NCBI GenBank assembly: GCA_016930735.1
Contig: JAFGGF010000245.1
Coordinates: forward strand, 1-5,087
From: Prolixibacteraceae bacterium
GTDB lineage: Bacteria; Bacteroidota; Bacteroidia; Bacteroidales; Prolixibacteraceae
DNA length: 5,087 nucleotides
Direction of reading: 5' to 3'
Shown here: piece by piece, positions 1 through 5,087 of the stretch
Layout: every line of letters begins with the position of its first letter
Position numbering within the stretch: the stretch's first letter is position 1
Made by a program: the position numbers and the translations under genes
The notes under the pieces: generated by a model
The model's input: only the letters and a program-made list of their open reading frames with translations
The model's database searches: none
Told to the model about the DNA's origin: nothing

Positions 1-150
1 ATGAAAATGTATGAAGTAAAATATAATACCGGGCTTGAAATGGTAACTATCAGATATTATAACAACGATGCCATTTCGAAAATTACGACCGGCAGGAAAG
101 TTTACATTGAACAAAAAAGCCGGAAAACAGCCCGGCTGGTTATTAAATAA
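1..150 (+). CDS. Aspartate kinase, C-terminal end (partial, 5' end outside window)
   Basis: The reading frame is open from the left edge to a TAA at 148-150 and gives 49 residues. The segment NTGLEMVTIRYYN followed by a Lys/Arg-rich IEQKSRKTARLVIK ending resembles, from memory, the last strand-helix-strand unit of the C-terminal ACT domain in Bacteroidota stand-alone aspartate kinases (usual pattern: YN.GLELVTIRHY, then a VLLEQKSR-like strand). Aspartate kinase phosphorylates aspartate, the first step towards lysine, threonine and methionine, and the ACT domains bind the feedback amino acid. The catalytic domain is not in the window, so this rests on the short tail alone. The ATG at base 1 is probably an internal methionine, not the start. 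A free-standing 49-residue protein is possible but less likely. No convincing terminator follows the stop. Confidence 0.55.
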   Translation: MKMYEVKYNTGLEMVTIRYYNNDAISKITTGRKVYIEQKSRKTARLVIK

Positions 151-248
151 TTTTTCATTAAGTGCTAATTGCCAGGCATGAACAGATAAAAAATAAATTA
201 TTGTAATTTTATCGCATCTTAACTGACAAATATGCAAAAGACCGGAAA

Positions 249-284
249 ATGAAACTGCCAATTAAACTTTACCGGGAGTTTCAT
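249..284 (+). repeat. Inverted repeat in the leader of the adaptor gene
   Basis: ATGAAACT (249-256) is the exact reverse complement of AGTTTCAT (277-284). After one G-G mismatch the pairing continues for two more C-G pairs (258-259 with 274-275), leaving a loop of about 14 bases. In RNA this would be a stem of 8 plus 2 pairs ending 32 bases before the adaptor start codon. The bases after it are not a T run, so it does not look like an intrinsic terminator for the upstream gene. A regulatory hairpin or an operator are the alternatives. Confidence 0.4.
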
Positions 285-320
285 AAGTTACTTGACAAAG
301 TAAAAATTTTAAACAAATGA
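249..320 (+). CDS. Possible 23-codon leader ORF overlapping the adaptor start
   Basis: A short ATG-to-TGA frame encodes a basic peptide beginning MKLPIKLYREFHKLL. Its stop codon shares bases with the start of the adaptor gene (ATGA at 317-320), the arrangement seen in translationally coupled genes. Its first codons lie in the left arm of an inverted repeat. No ribosome binding site or known family is visible, and frames this short arise by chance. It could be a leader peptide, a coupling device or nothing. It has no export signal and I assign no function. Confidence 0.2.
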   Translation: MKLPIKLYREFHKLLDKVKILNK

Positions 321-1642
321 AAAAAAAGAAAACTTTACCCATCTTACTTATAATTGTTGTAGTTGTAATAATATTTTTGGTAGTTGGTAAAAAAGCCGGA
401 TGGATTGGATCTGATTATACAATCAGTGTAGCCACTTCGGTTGTGGAAAGCAAAAATATTACTGAGTTAATTACAGCAAACGGGAAAATTCAGCCTGAAA
501 CAGAAGTAAAAATAAGCCCTGATGTTTCCGGAGAGATCATTGAATTATATGTGGAAGAGGGAGACGAAGTTATTAAAGGCGACCCTTTGTGTGTAATAAA
601 GCCGGATATGTATGTTTCTGCCTTAAACCGTTCCGAGGCAGCTTTAAATTCAGCAAAGGCAAGGCAGGCACAGGCTGAGGCTCAATTAATTGAAAGAGAA
701 CTTGCTTTTAACAGGGCAAAACAATTATATGAACAGGATGCTATCCCGATTGCCGAATATGAAACAGCACAGGCTGCATACAAAGTTGCACAAAGTGAAG
801 TCAGGGCGGCTGAATTCTCAGTAAAAAGCGCTGAAGCTTCGGTTGCAGAAGCTGAAGAGCAACTTACCAAAACAAAAATTTTCGCACCGATTTCAGGTAC
901 AATTGCAGCATTGAATGTTGAACAGGGAGAACGTGTTGTCGGGACAAGCATGATGACCGGAACTGACATGATGGTTGTTGCCGATTTGGAAAAAATGGAA
1001 GTTCAGGTTGAAGTCAATGAAAATGATATTGTTAAAGTCGCTAAAGGTGACACCGCGTTAATAGAAGTTGATGCATACCTGAACCGTAAATTTAAAGGCG
1101 TTGTTACGGAAATTGCAAACTCGGCAAATGTTACAGGAACAACATCCGACCAGGTAACCAATTTTGATGTAAAAGTATTTTTACTAAAAGAATCGTATCA
1201 GGATCTGATCGATATAAACAAAGACGGTTTTAATCCGTTCCGCCCCGGAATGTCGGCCACAGTTGATATACAAACTGAAACCCGTAACAATGTAATCAGT
1301 GTACCTATTCAGGCAGTTACAACCCGGATTAAAAAAGAAGGGGGTGGCACTGAAGAAGTGAAAAGCGAAGAGGAAACAGCAAGTAATGAAGAAAACAGCG
1401 ACGAAGATGAAGTCACCCGCGAAGAAAAACAGGAAATTGTTTTTGTGCTGAATGGCGACAGGGTTCGTAAAACTGAGGTTACAACAGGCATTCAGGACAA
1501 TACCGACATCGAAATTCTGAAAGGATTAAAATCGGGGGACGAAATTATTATTGCACCTTACAATGCTATTAATAATACCTTAAAAGACAGCATGAAAGTT
1601 AAGGTTGTTAAAGAAGATGACCTTTATAAATCAGATAAATAA
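317..1642 (+). CDS. Periplasmic adaptor (membrane fusion) subunit of a MacA/HlyD-type efflux system
   Basis: This 441-residue protein would bridge an inner-membrane pump (MacB-like ABC or RND) to a TolC-type outer-membrane channel. It starts with a basic stretch and one membrane segment (about residues 7-23) without a cleavage site, so it is likely anchored in the inner membrane with its body in the periplasm. The domain order fits the family. The first lipoyl half is about 62-97 (SPDVSGEIIELYVEEGDEV). An Ala/Glu-rich coiled-coil hairpin covers about 98-183, with its tip near 139-147. The second lipoyl half is about 184-210 (FAPISGTIAALNVEQGE). The beta-barrel is about 223-320 and ends in the hallmark RPGMSATVDI. 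A membrane-proximal domain runs to about 431. An acidic, low-complexity insert at 338-372 interrupts the last domain. The ATG at 317 is chosen because an in-frame stop lies just upstream at 293-295 and the n-region is typical. No pump or channel gene is adjacent in the window, so the substrate and pump class are unknown. The DUF2007 gene follows after 9 bases, probably in one transcript. Confidence 0.9.
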   Translation: MKKKKTLPILLIIVVVVIIFLVVGKKAGWIGSDYTISVATSVVESKNITELITANGKIQPETEVKISPDVSGEIIELYVEEGDEVIKGDPLCVIKPDMYVSALNRSEAALNSAKARQAQAEAQLIERELAFNRAKQLYEQDAIPIAEYETAQAAYKVAQSEVRAAEFSVKSAEASVAEAEEQLTKTKIFAPISGTIAALNVEQGERVVGTSMMTGTDMMVVADLEKMEVQVEVNENDIVKVAKGDTALIEVDAYLNRKFKGVVTEIANSANVTGTTSDQVTNFDVKVFLLKESYQDLIDINKDGFNPFRPGMSATVDIQTETRNNVISVPIQAVTTRIKKEGGGTEEVKSEEETASNEENSDEDEVTREEKQEIVFVLNGDRVRKTEVTTGIQDNTDIEILKGLKSGDEIIIAPYNAINNTLKDSMKVKVVKEDDLYKSDK

Positions 1643-1651
1643 ATTCAGGTA

Positions 1652-1894
1652 ATGGTTTCGAATGCTCCGAAACTGATTGAAATTTATGCCGGAACCATGT
1701 GGGAAGCAGGGTTGCTGAAAAGCCTGCTTGAAAATGCAGAGATTGATGTTTGGTTGAAGGATGACATCAGGGGAACCTCAAATTTTTTCCTGGCAAATTC
1801 AAACAGCGGAGTTAAAGTAGTTATTTCAAGCGATGACTATTTAAAAGCGAAACCGGTTCTGGAAGAGTTTCAAAAAAATCAATCGGAGAAATAA
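1652..1894 (+). CDS. DUF2007-family small protein (putative signal-transducing protein)
   Basis: This is a complete 80-residue soluble protein with no signal peptide or membrane segment. It matches the DUF2007 pattern: an N-terminal strand (LIEIYAGT), a helix with the typical EAGLLKSLLENAEI, a variable turn (WLKDDIRGTS), then a GVKVVISSDDYLKAKPVLEEF strand-helix at the C-terminus, giving a small ferredoxin-like alpha/beta fold. Family members are about 65-100 residues; some are annotated as putative prokaryotic signal-transducing proteins, but no biochemical role is established to my knowledge. The gene begins 9 bases after the adaptor stop. The AGG at 1647-1649 is too close to the ATG to be a convincing ribosome site, so translation may depend on the upstream gene. 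The short gap supports cotranscription but does not prove a shared function. Confidence 0.8.
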   Translation: MVSNAPKLIEIYAGTMWEAGLLKSLLENAEIDVWLKDDIRGTSNFFLANSNSGVKVVISSDDYLKAKPVLEEFQKNQSEK

Positions 1895-1912
1895 AAATAA
1901 TGTTTATTCTCC
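1885..1912. terminator. Hairpin across two convergent stop codons, possible weak bidirectional terminator
   Basis: GGAGAAATAAA (1885-1895) pairs with TTTATTCTCC (1903-1912), giving ten base pairs with one bulged A and a 7-base loop. The arms include the stop codons of both the DUF2007 gene and the opposing minus-strand gene, which are separated by only 9 bases. The stem is mostly A-T beyond its GGAG/CTCC base. No T run follows directly on the plus strand; on the minus strand a run of seven T occurs several bases after the stem. The location suits a shared terminator, but the structure is weak. Confidence 0.35.
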
Positions 1913-3019
1913 TATAAAATATTCTCTTGAATCGACCGGAACCACAGTTGCGGTACTGATATTATTAACAACCAGCCGTGAAGTTTCATTTACCTGTTGC
2001 CCTTCCTTCCTGTAAGTTTTATGCAGCGAAATAAATTCCAGCCCGTTTGTATTGTAGTTTACATTAAAATCGTATGCAACATTTTCAAGGAAGTTATTGT
2101 TTTCAGGACCAATTGCCAAACCCCTTCCCGAACGGTTTTGTTTTGGAGACTTTACCCAACCTTCAATTTTTCTTATTTCGTAGTTGTTTTTATCGATATA
2201 GATTTTCCCTTCAAACCGCGAAGCATAAAAATCACCGGATCCTTCCAAACCGGGATTGGCAAGATTAAAACCGATGACCCACACATCAATTCCGTTAATT
2301 TCAGCATCTTCCTCCTGGCTGAGGACAAACCTGTCAACCAAAACCGGATTCAGCAAACCGGCAACCGAACGGGCCAGGTCCAGTTCCAGCATTTCATCCA
2401 TGTTGGTTAACCCATCAGACAAAAGATAACTTTTTAAATTCTTTTCAACATTTGAAAATGAATATGTACGGCCTTTAAAAGCATTTTCAATTGAAGGAGT
2501 TGTATAACCAGACCTGTCATATATCCTGACATTCGATTTTATGGTGTAATTTTTTTCATCTACCGTTTTTTCAGATTCATACCTGCAATTCAAATTAAAC
2601 GGACCTGCAATAAAATTCCTTGAAACATTATCAGATGCTGTTCTCAATATTCGGTATAACACCATCGACTGGGCGTTTATATCAACGTCTCCAATGTCGT
2701 ACGACTGAGACTCCAATTTAATAAGATTAAAATCCTTATTGAAAAGTTCGGTGACAGGGAATGTCCGGTTTTTGAATCCTACAGCTGAAAAATATATCCT
2801 GCGTGTACTCATTCCAGCAGAGATTTTTAATTCAAAATCTCCTTTCGAATCACTTGCTGTACCATAATATGTACCTTCAAGCCCAATGTTGGTAAAAGCT
2901 ACGGGATTATTAGCCTCATCAACAACCCTCCCTTTAATAATCTGAATAACAACATCTTCCTGCGCATTAGCCAGAAAGGCGGAAAAAAGGACGATAAAAA
3001 TAAAAATTGACTTTTGCAT
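1904..3019 (-). CDS. Exported protein with carboxypeptidase-regulatory-like domain
   Basis: This complete 371-residue protein has a clear signal peptide: a short basic start, a hydrophobic core (residues 5-17) and a likely cleavage after ANAQ at residue 20. Residues about 27-112 form a carboxypeptidase D regulatory-like beta-sandwich (IKGRVVDEANNPVAFTNIGL, then the GTASDSKGDFELKI and IYFSAVGFKNRTF strands), a module common in Bacteroidota envelope proteins such as TonB-dependent receptors. The rest has no motif I can name with certainty. A helical stretch (VLYRILRTASDNVSRNF, about 120-136) leads into alternating strands, and FYASRFEGKIYIDKNNYEIRKIE (about 264-286) recalls the LolA/DUF5686-like region of larger proteins. 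Those larger proteins go on to an outer-membrane barrel; this one stops without it. The likely location is periplasm or cell surface. The function is unknown; it is not a peptidase, since no catalytic domain is present. It is divergent from the coiled-coil lipoprotein gene. Confidence 0.8.
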   Translation of the reverse strand: MQKSIFIFIVLFSAFLANAQEDVVIQIIKGRVVDEANNPVAFTNIGLEGTYYGTASDSKGDFELKISAGMSTRRIYFSAVGFKNRTFPVTELFNKDFNLIKLESQSYDIGDVDINAQSMVLYRILRTASDNVSRNFIAGPFNLNCRYESEKTVDEKNYTIKSNVRIYDRSGYTTPSIENAFKGRTYSFSNVEKNLKSYLLSDGLTNMDEMLELDLARSVAGLLNPVLVDRFVLSQEEDAEINGIDVWVIGFNLANPGLEGSGDFYASRFEGKIYIDKNNYEIRKIEGWVKSPKQNRSGRGLAIGPENNNFLENVAYDFNVNYNTNGLEFISLHKTYRKEGQQVNETSRLVVNNISTATVVPVDSREYFIGE

Positions 3020-3047
3020 CTTATTTCAGTAATAAAATAAATCAGGA

Positions 3048-3084
3048 CCAAGTTAATACCATTTACCTATTAAATAACGTTATT
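3048..3084 (-). promoter_or_regulatory. Candidate promoter for the minus-strand regulatory-domain gene
   Basis: On the minus strand TAACTTGG (3048-3055) resembles the Bacteroidota -7 element TAnnTTTG with one mismatch and lies 28 bases before the start codon. A -33 element at normal spacing would fall around 3074-3080, where only TT-rich palindrome sequence is seen and no good TTTG. This is a weak call based on position and one partial element. Confidence 0.3.
3073..3084. promoter_or_regulatory. Perfect 12-base palindrome between divergent genes, candidate operator
   Basis: AATAACGTTATT is identical to its own reverse complement, and the flanking bases break the symmetry. It sits in the 113-base region between two divergent start codons and overlaps the place where the -33 element of both predicted promoters would lie. 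A homodimeric regulator bound here could affect both genes. No regulator gene is in the window, and no family consensus known to me matches exactly, so the binding protein is unknown. AT-rich palindromes of this length can occur by chance. Confidence 0.3.
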
Positions 3085-3111
3085 ATACAGGATTATTATT
3101 TTATATCTTTG
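3080..3111 (+). promoter_or_regulatory. Bacteroidota-type promoter for the lipoprotein/DUF1080 pair
   Basis: TATCTTTG at 3104-3111 is an exact match to the Bacteroidota housekeeping -7 consensus TAnnTTTG. The -33 element is weak: TTAT at 3080-3083 with a 20-base spacer, compared with the usual TTTG. Transcription would begin near 3118, giving a 5' leader of only about 15 bases that is A/T-rich and has no Shine-Dalgarno site, as is usual in this phylum. Confidence 0.55.
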
Positions 3112-3132
3112 TAAAAACTTAAAATATTTATA

Positions 3133-3789
3133 ATGAAAAGCAAGCCTGTTTTGTGGATTCTTGCAACTGTTTTTTTGATTTTAACTTCGTGTGTTGCCAA
3201 GAAAAAATATCTTGCCATGGAAGCCGGCCGGTTGCATGCAGAACAACAGGTAAGAGACCTGACGGCTGAAAATCAGGCAAAAGAACAACGTATTCTGTCT
3301 ATGATAAAAGATTATGAAGAATTAAAAAATGATCTGCTCGAAAGCAATGCTGTAAAAGATCAGATGATAACTTCGCTGAATGCCGAAAAAGCTGAATTAC
3401 AGACGAATGTTAGTCAAACCACAGAATCACTTGAAGAAAAGGACTACGCTTTTGAATTTGAAAAACGCCGTTTAAATACCATTATCAGTGATCGTGATTT
3501 ACAAATCAGCCGCCTGGAAAAGGAAATTGAATCATGGAAAAACACAGCCACTGAACGTTCATCAGAAATCGACAGTAAAAATTTTGAAATCAGGAAGGAG
3601 AAGGATAAAGTAACTCTGCTTGAAAACGAAAAACAGGGCAACCTTTCAAAAATAAAATCACTTGAATCAGACCTGGAAAAACTCAGAGGAGAAGTTTCAA
3701 CTTTAAATGAACAGGTAAAAGAAAAAGATGCTGAAATTCTTAAACTCAAAAACAACATTAAGGTACTGAAAGGCGAAATCGGAAACTAA
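3133..3789 (+). CDS. Coiled-coil outer-membrane-type lipoprotein
   Basis: This 218-residue protein has a lipoprotein signal peptide with the lipobox LTSC at residues 17-20; Cys20 is the only cysteine in the protein. Almost all of the mature chain (about residues 26-216) is charged helix. From residue 174 onward hydrophobics fall in a regular 3-4 rhythm (I174, L177, L181, L184, V188, L191, V195, I202, L205, I209, L212, I216), a textbook heptad repeat. No acidic surface-export signal follows the cysteine (it reads CVAKKK), so a periplasm-facing position is inferred. The mature N-terminus recalls Bacteroidota OmpA-family lipoproteins, which have a coiled coil followed by a peptidoglycan-binding OmpA domain, but here the frame ends in the coil with no such domain. 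Possible roles are a spacer or an oligomeric envelope scaffold; the function is not assigned. It is the first gene of a pair with the DUF1080 gene, 19 bases away. Confidence 0.75.
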   Translation: MKSKPVLWILATVFLILTSCVAKKKYLAMEAGRLHAEQQVRDLTAENQAKEQRILSMIKDYEELKNDLLESNAVKDQMITSLNAEKAELQTNVSQTTESLEEKDYAFEFEKRRLNTIISDRDLQISRLEKEIESWKNTATERSSEIDSKNFEIRKEKDKVTLLENEKQGNLSKIKSLESDLEKLRGEVSTLNEQVKEKDAEILKLKNNIKVLKGEIGN

Positions 3790-3808
3790 CTTAACTATAT
3801 AAATACTT

Positions 3809-4411
3809 ATGAAACAAACTTTTACATTTTTCGCAACAGGATTGCTTATTCTGTTGTGCTCATTTCAGTCTGATAAAAAAGTAAGCCTTTTTAATGGCAA
3901 AAATCTGGATGGCTGGGTAATCCATGGTACTGAACTCTGGTATGTCGAAGACGGATTATTGATTTGCGAAAGCGGACCCGACAAAGCCTATGGTTATCTT
4001 TCCACCGAAAAATACTACGACAATTTTGAACTGACTGTTGAATTCAAACAAATGGCAAATGGAAACAGCGGTGTATTTTTCCGCTCAACATTTGAAGGGA
4101 CACGGGTTAGCGGATGGCAGGTTGAGGTCGCACCACCAGACCACGACACAGGTGGAATTTATGAATCATACGGGCGTGGCTGGCTGGTTCAGATACCCAA
4201 TGAAATGGAAAACATCCTGAAAATGGGAGAATGGAACCAAATGAAAATCAGGGTAGTTGGCGGGCATGTAACAACATGGCTGAACGGAACGCAAATGGTT
4301 GACATCGAAGACGAAAAAATTGCAGAGGGGAAAGGAGCTATCGCTTTGCAAATCCATGATGGCGGAGGTATAAAAGTATTATGGAGGAATCTCGAAATAA
4401 CAGAATTATAA
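3809..4411 (+). CDS. DUF1080 / 3-keto-disaccharide hydrolase family protein, exported
   Basis: This 200-residue protein has a hydrophobic export signal (residues 4-18) and a single concanavalin-like beta-sandwich of the DUF1080 family (PF06439). Family landmarks run in order along the chain: LFNGKNLDGW (27-36), GNSGVFFRS (85-93), GWQVEV (102-107), GGIYE (115-119), EWNQMKIRV (141-149), TTWLNG (155-160), GAIALQIHDGG (176-186) and WRNLEI (192-197). The length is that of a complete single-domain member. Family members are annotated as 3-keto-glycoside hydrolases or lyases, acting on sugars already oxidised at C3, usually in the periplasm or at the surface. No GFO/IDH/MocA oxidoreductase, the usual companion, is present in the window. 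The signal ends in LILLC, not a standard lipobox, so lipidation at Cys17 is uncertain. It probably shares a transcript with the lipoprotein gene; the 19-base gap holds no promoter or ribosome site that I can see. Confidence 0.88.
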   Translation: MKQTFTFFATGLLILLCSFQSDKKVSLFNGKNLDGWVIHGTELWYVEDGLLICESGPDKAYGYLSTEKYYDNFELTVEFKQMANGNSGVFFRSTFEGTRVSGWQVEVAPPDHDTGGIYESYGRGWLVQIPNEMENILKMGEWNQMKIRVVGGHVTTWLNGTQMVDIEDEKIAEGKGAIALQIHDGGGIKVLWRNLEITEL

Positions 4412-4412
4412 G

Positions 4413-5087
4413 TTATTCCCGAATTTTCCGTGATTTATAAACCTCGAAATACTGGCGAATGGAGGACCTGACTTCGTATTCGGTTGAAGTATAAGGCAAA
4501 ACATCGAGTGAATTGAACCAGATCATAAAGGTATCTGCTTCAGCATCATTTAATCCGGTAAGCGACATAACAACTTCCTTGTTGTAATTTTGTGAATGCA
4601 TTTCCCAGTTTTTTTCCAGGGCCATGGCCTTTCTTACCTCACGTTTTTGCTTTTCCTTTTTATTAAGGTAATAATACCAGAATGAAACCGGATTAAAAAA
4701 AGCCGCTACTACCGGAGGTTTTTCATTAAATGCATCGCCCCGTAATTCAGGATCGATATCAACGGGTTTTCCCGAAGGAACACCATCAATGTTAACAGTT
4801 GGCTTTTCACCTGTAACATTTACCTGTGGAATAGCAAAAGATACAGGGCTTATCAAAAAAGTAACCACGCTGTCGGGATGATAATTAGCGGGCACCGAAA
4901 AAGTTTCTTTAAAAAAACCCATCGACGACATGGTCAGGCTGTCAACATTCAACATATCGAGGGTAAAAAATCCCGATGCATTTGTAATGGTTCCGCCATG
5001 AGTCCGGTTATTTACAATGTGAGCGTACGGAACTGGTGTTTTATCGGCTTTACTGAGAATTACCGCTTTTAAACGAATGGGCATAGG
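4413..5087 (-). CDS. Carboxypeptidase-regulatory-like domain protein (partial, N-terminus outside window)
   Basis: The frame is open to the right edge, including the last codon (Pro) before an ATG at 5082-5084. That ATG is probably internal, because the domain's first strand begins immediately there and no signal peptide is seen; the true start lies beyond the edge. At least 224 residues are present. The regulatory-like beta-sandwich covers about the first 95 (LKAVILSKADKTPVPYAHIV, then GGTITNASGFFTL and LTMSSMGFFKETFSV). A Pro/Asp-rich linker follows. A helical C-terminal part begins AAFFNPVSFWYYYLNKKEKQ, is rich in Lys/Arg/Glu, and ends in a further helix near DAEADTFMIWFNSLD. This layout is familiar from Bacteroidota hypothetical envelope proteins, but I know no function for it. 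It is tail-to-tail with the DUF1080 gene; the stop codons are one base apart. It shares only the N-terminal domain type with the other minus-strand gene, not the rest. Confidence 0.75.
   Translation of the reverse strand, partial: PMPIRLKAVILSKADKTPVPYAHIVNNRTHGGTITNASGFFTLDMLNVDSLTMSSMGFFKETFSVPANYHPDSVVTFLISPVSFAIPQVNVTGEKPTVNIDGVPSGKPVDIDPELRGDAFNEKPPVVAAFFNPVSFWYYYLNKKEKQKREVRKAMALEKNWEMHSQNYNKEVVMSLTGLNDAEADTFMIWFNSLDVLPYTSTEYEVRSSIRQYFEVYKSRKIRE

Noticed and set aside
138..156. A/T-rich TTAT..ATAA followed by T's at the end of the first gene, considered as a terminator
   Set aside because: The stem is only four A-T pairs; it would not be stable.
204..211. TAATTTTA upstream of the adaptor, considered as a -7 promoter element
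   Set aside because: The final G of TAnnTTTG is missing and no TTG-type -33 element is found at 19-21 bases upstream; the adaptor promoter remains unidentified.
682..969. 95-codon minus-strand open frame inside the adaptor gene
   Set aside because: It lies opposite the strongly conserved coiled-coil and lipoyl region; its Ser/Ala/Cys-rich composition is that expected of antisense to Ala/Glu-rich coding sequence.
947..976. Methionine cluster (SMMTGTDMM) in the adaptor, considered as a metal site like those in metal-efflux adaptors
   Set aside because: This stretch falls in a conserved strand after the second lipoyl half where, from memory, Bacteroidota MacA-type adaptors often carry methionines; nothing else indicates metal export.
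1997..2410. 137-codon plus-strand open frame opposite the exported regulatory-domain gene
   Set aside because: The opposing frame has a clean signal peptide and recognisable domain strands; this one has no recognisable motif and looks like an antisense shadow.
3444..3758. 104-codon minus-strand open frame opposite the coiled-coil lipoprotein
   Set aside because: It is Ser/Phe/Arg-rich, the expected complement of Glu/Lys-rich coiled-coil codons; it has no motifs or promoter.
4396..4417. Short inverted repeat AATAAC / GTTATT across the stop codons of the DUF1080 gene and the opposing gene, considered as a terminator
   Set aside because: It has only six mostly A-T pairs with a 10-base loop and no T run; too weak to call. 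Its likeness to the palindrome at 3073-3084 is probably coincidence.

Overview
The window (5087 bases, moderately AT-rich) looks like ordinary chromosome from a member of the Bacteroidota, probably a Bacteroidales/Marinilabiliales-type organism. Three things point there. The first is two proteins carrying the carboxypeptidase-like regulatory domain typical of that phylum. The second is starts preceded by A-rich stretches rather than Shine-Dalgarno sites. The third is a -7 element of the Bacteroidota form TAnnTTTG (TATCTTTG) in front of the lipoprotein gene. Placement below phylum is a guess. I saw no tRNA, rRNA, CRISPR array, insertion sequence or phage gene.

Layout, left to right. (1) Bases 1-150 are the 3' end of a plus-strand gene, most likely the C-terminal ACT-domain tail of aspartate kinase. 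(2) A 166-base gap holds an inverted repeat and a possible 23-codon leader ORF whose stop overlaps the next start (ATGA). (3) A full-length membrane-anchored periplasmic adaptor (MacA/HlyD type) is followed 9 bases later by a small DUF2007 protein; these form a likely two-gene operon. (4) Tail-to-tail with them, on the minus strand, is an exported 371-residue protein with a carboxypeptidase-regulatory-like domain. A hairpin spans the two facing stop codons. (5) A 113-base divergent promoter region contains a perfect 12-base palindrome. (6) A plus-strand pair follows: an outer-membrane-type lipoprotein that is almost entirely coiled coil, then a DUF1080 (3-keto-disaccharide hydrolase family) protein. 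(7) On the minus strand, tail-to-tail with that pair, lies a second protein with a carboxypeptidase-regulatory-like domain, cut by the right edge.

Most products act in the envelope: an inner-membrane-anchored efflux adaptor, a periplasm-facing coiled-coil lipoprotein, a secreted or lipidated DUF1080 protein, and at least one exported regulatory-domain protein. Nothing here links them into one pathway beyond location. The adaptor has no pump or TolC gene beside it in the window. I found no clear evidence for a new multi-gene system. The items most worth a second look are the palindrome between the divergent genes, the coiled-coil lipoprotein paired with DUF1080, the acidic insert in the adaptor, and the leader ORF with its inverted repeat.
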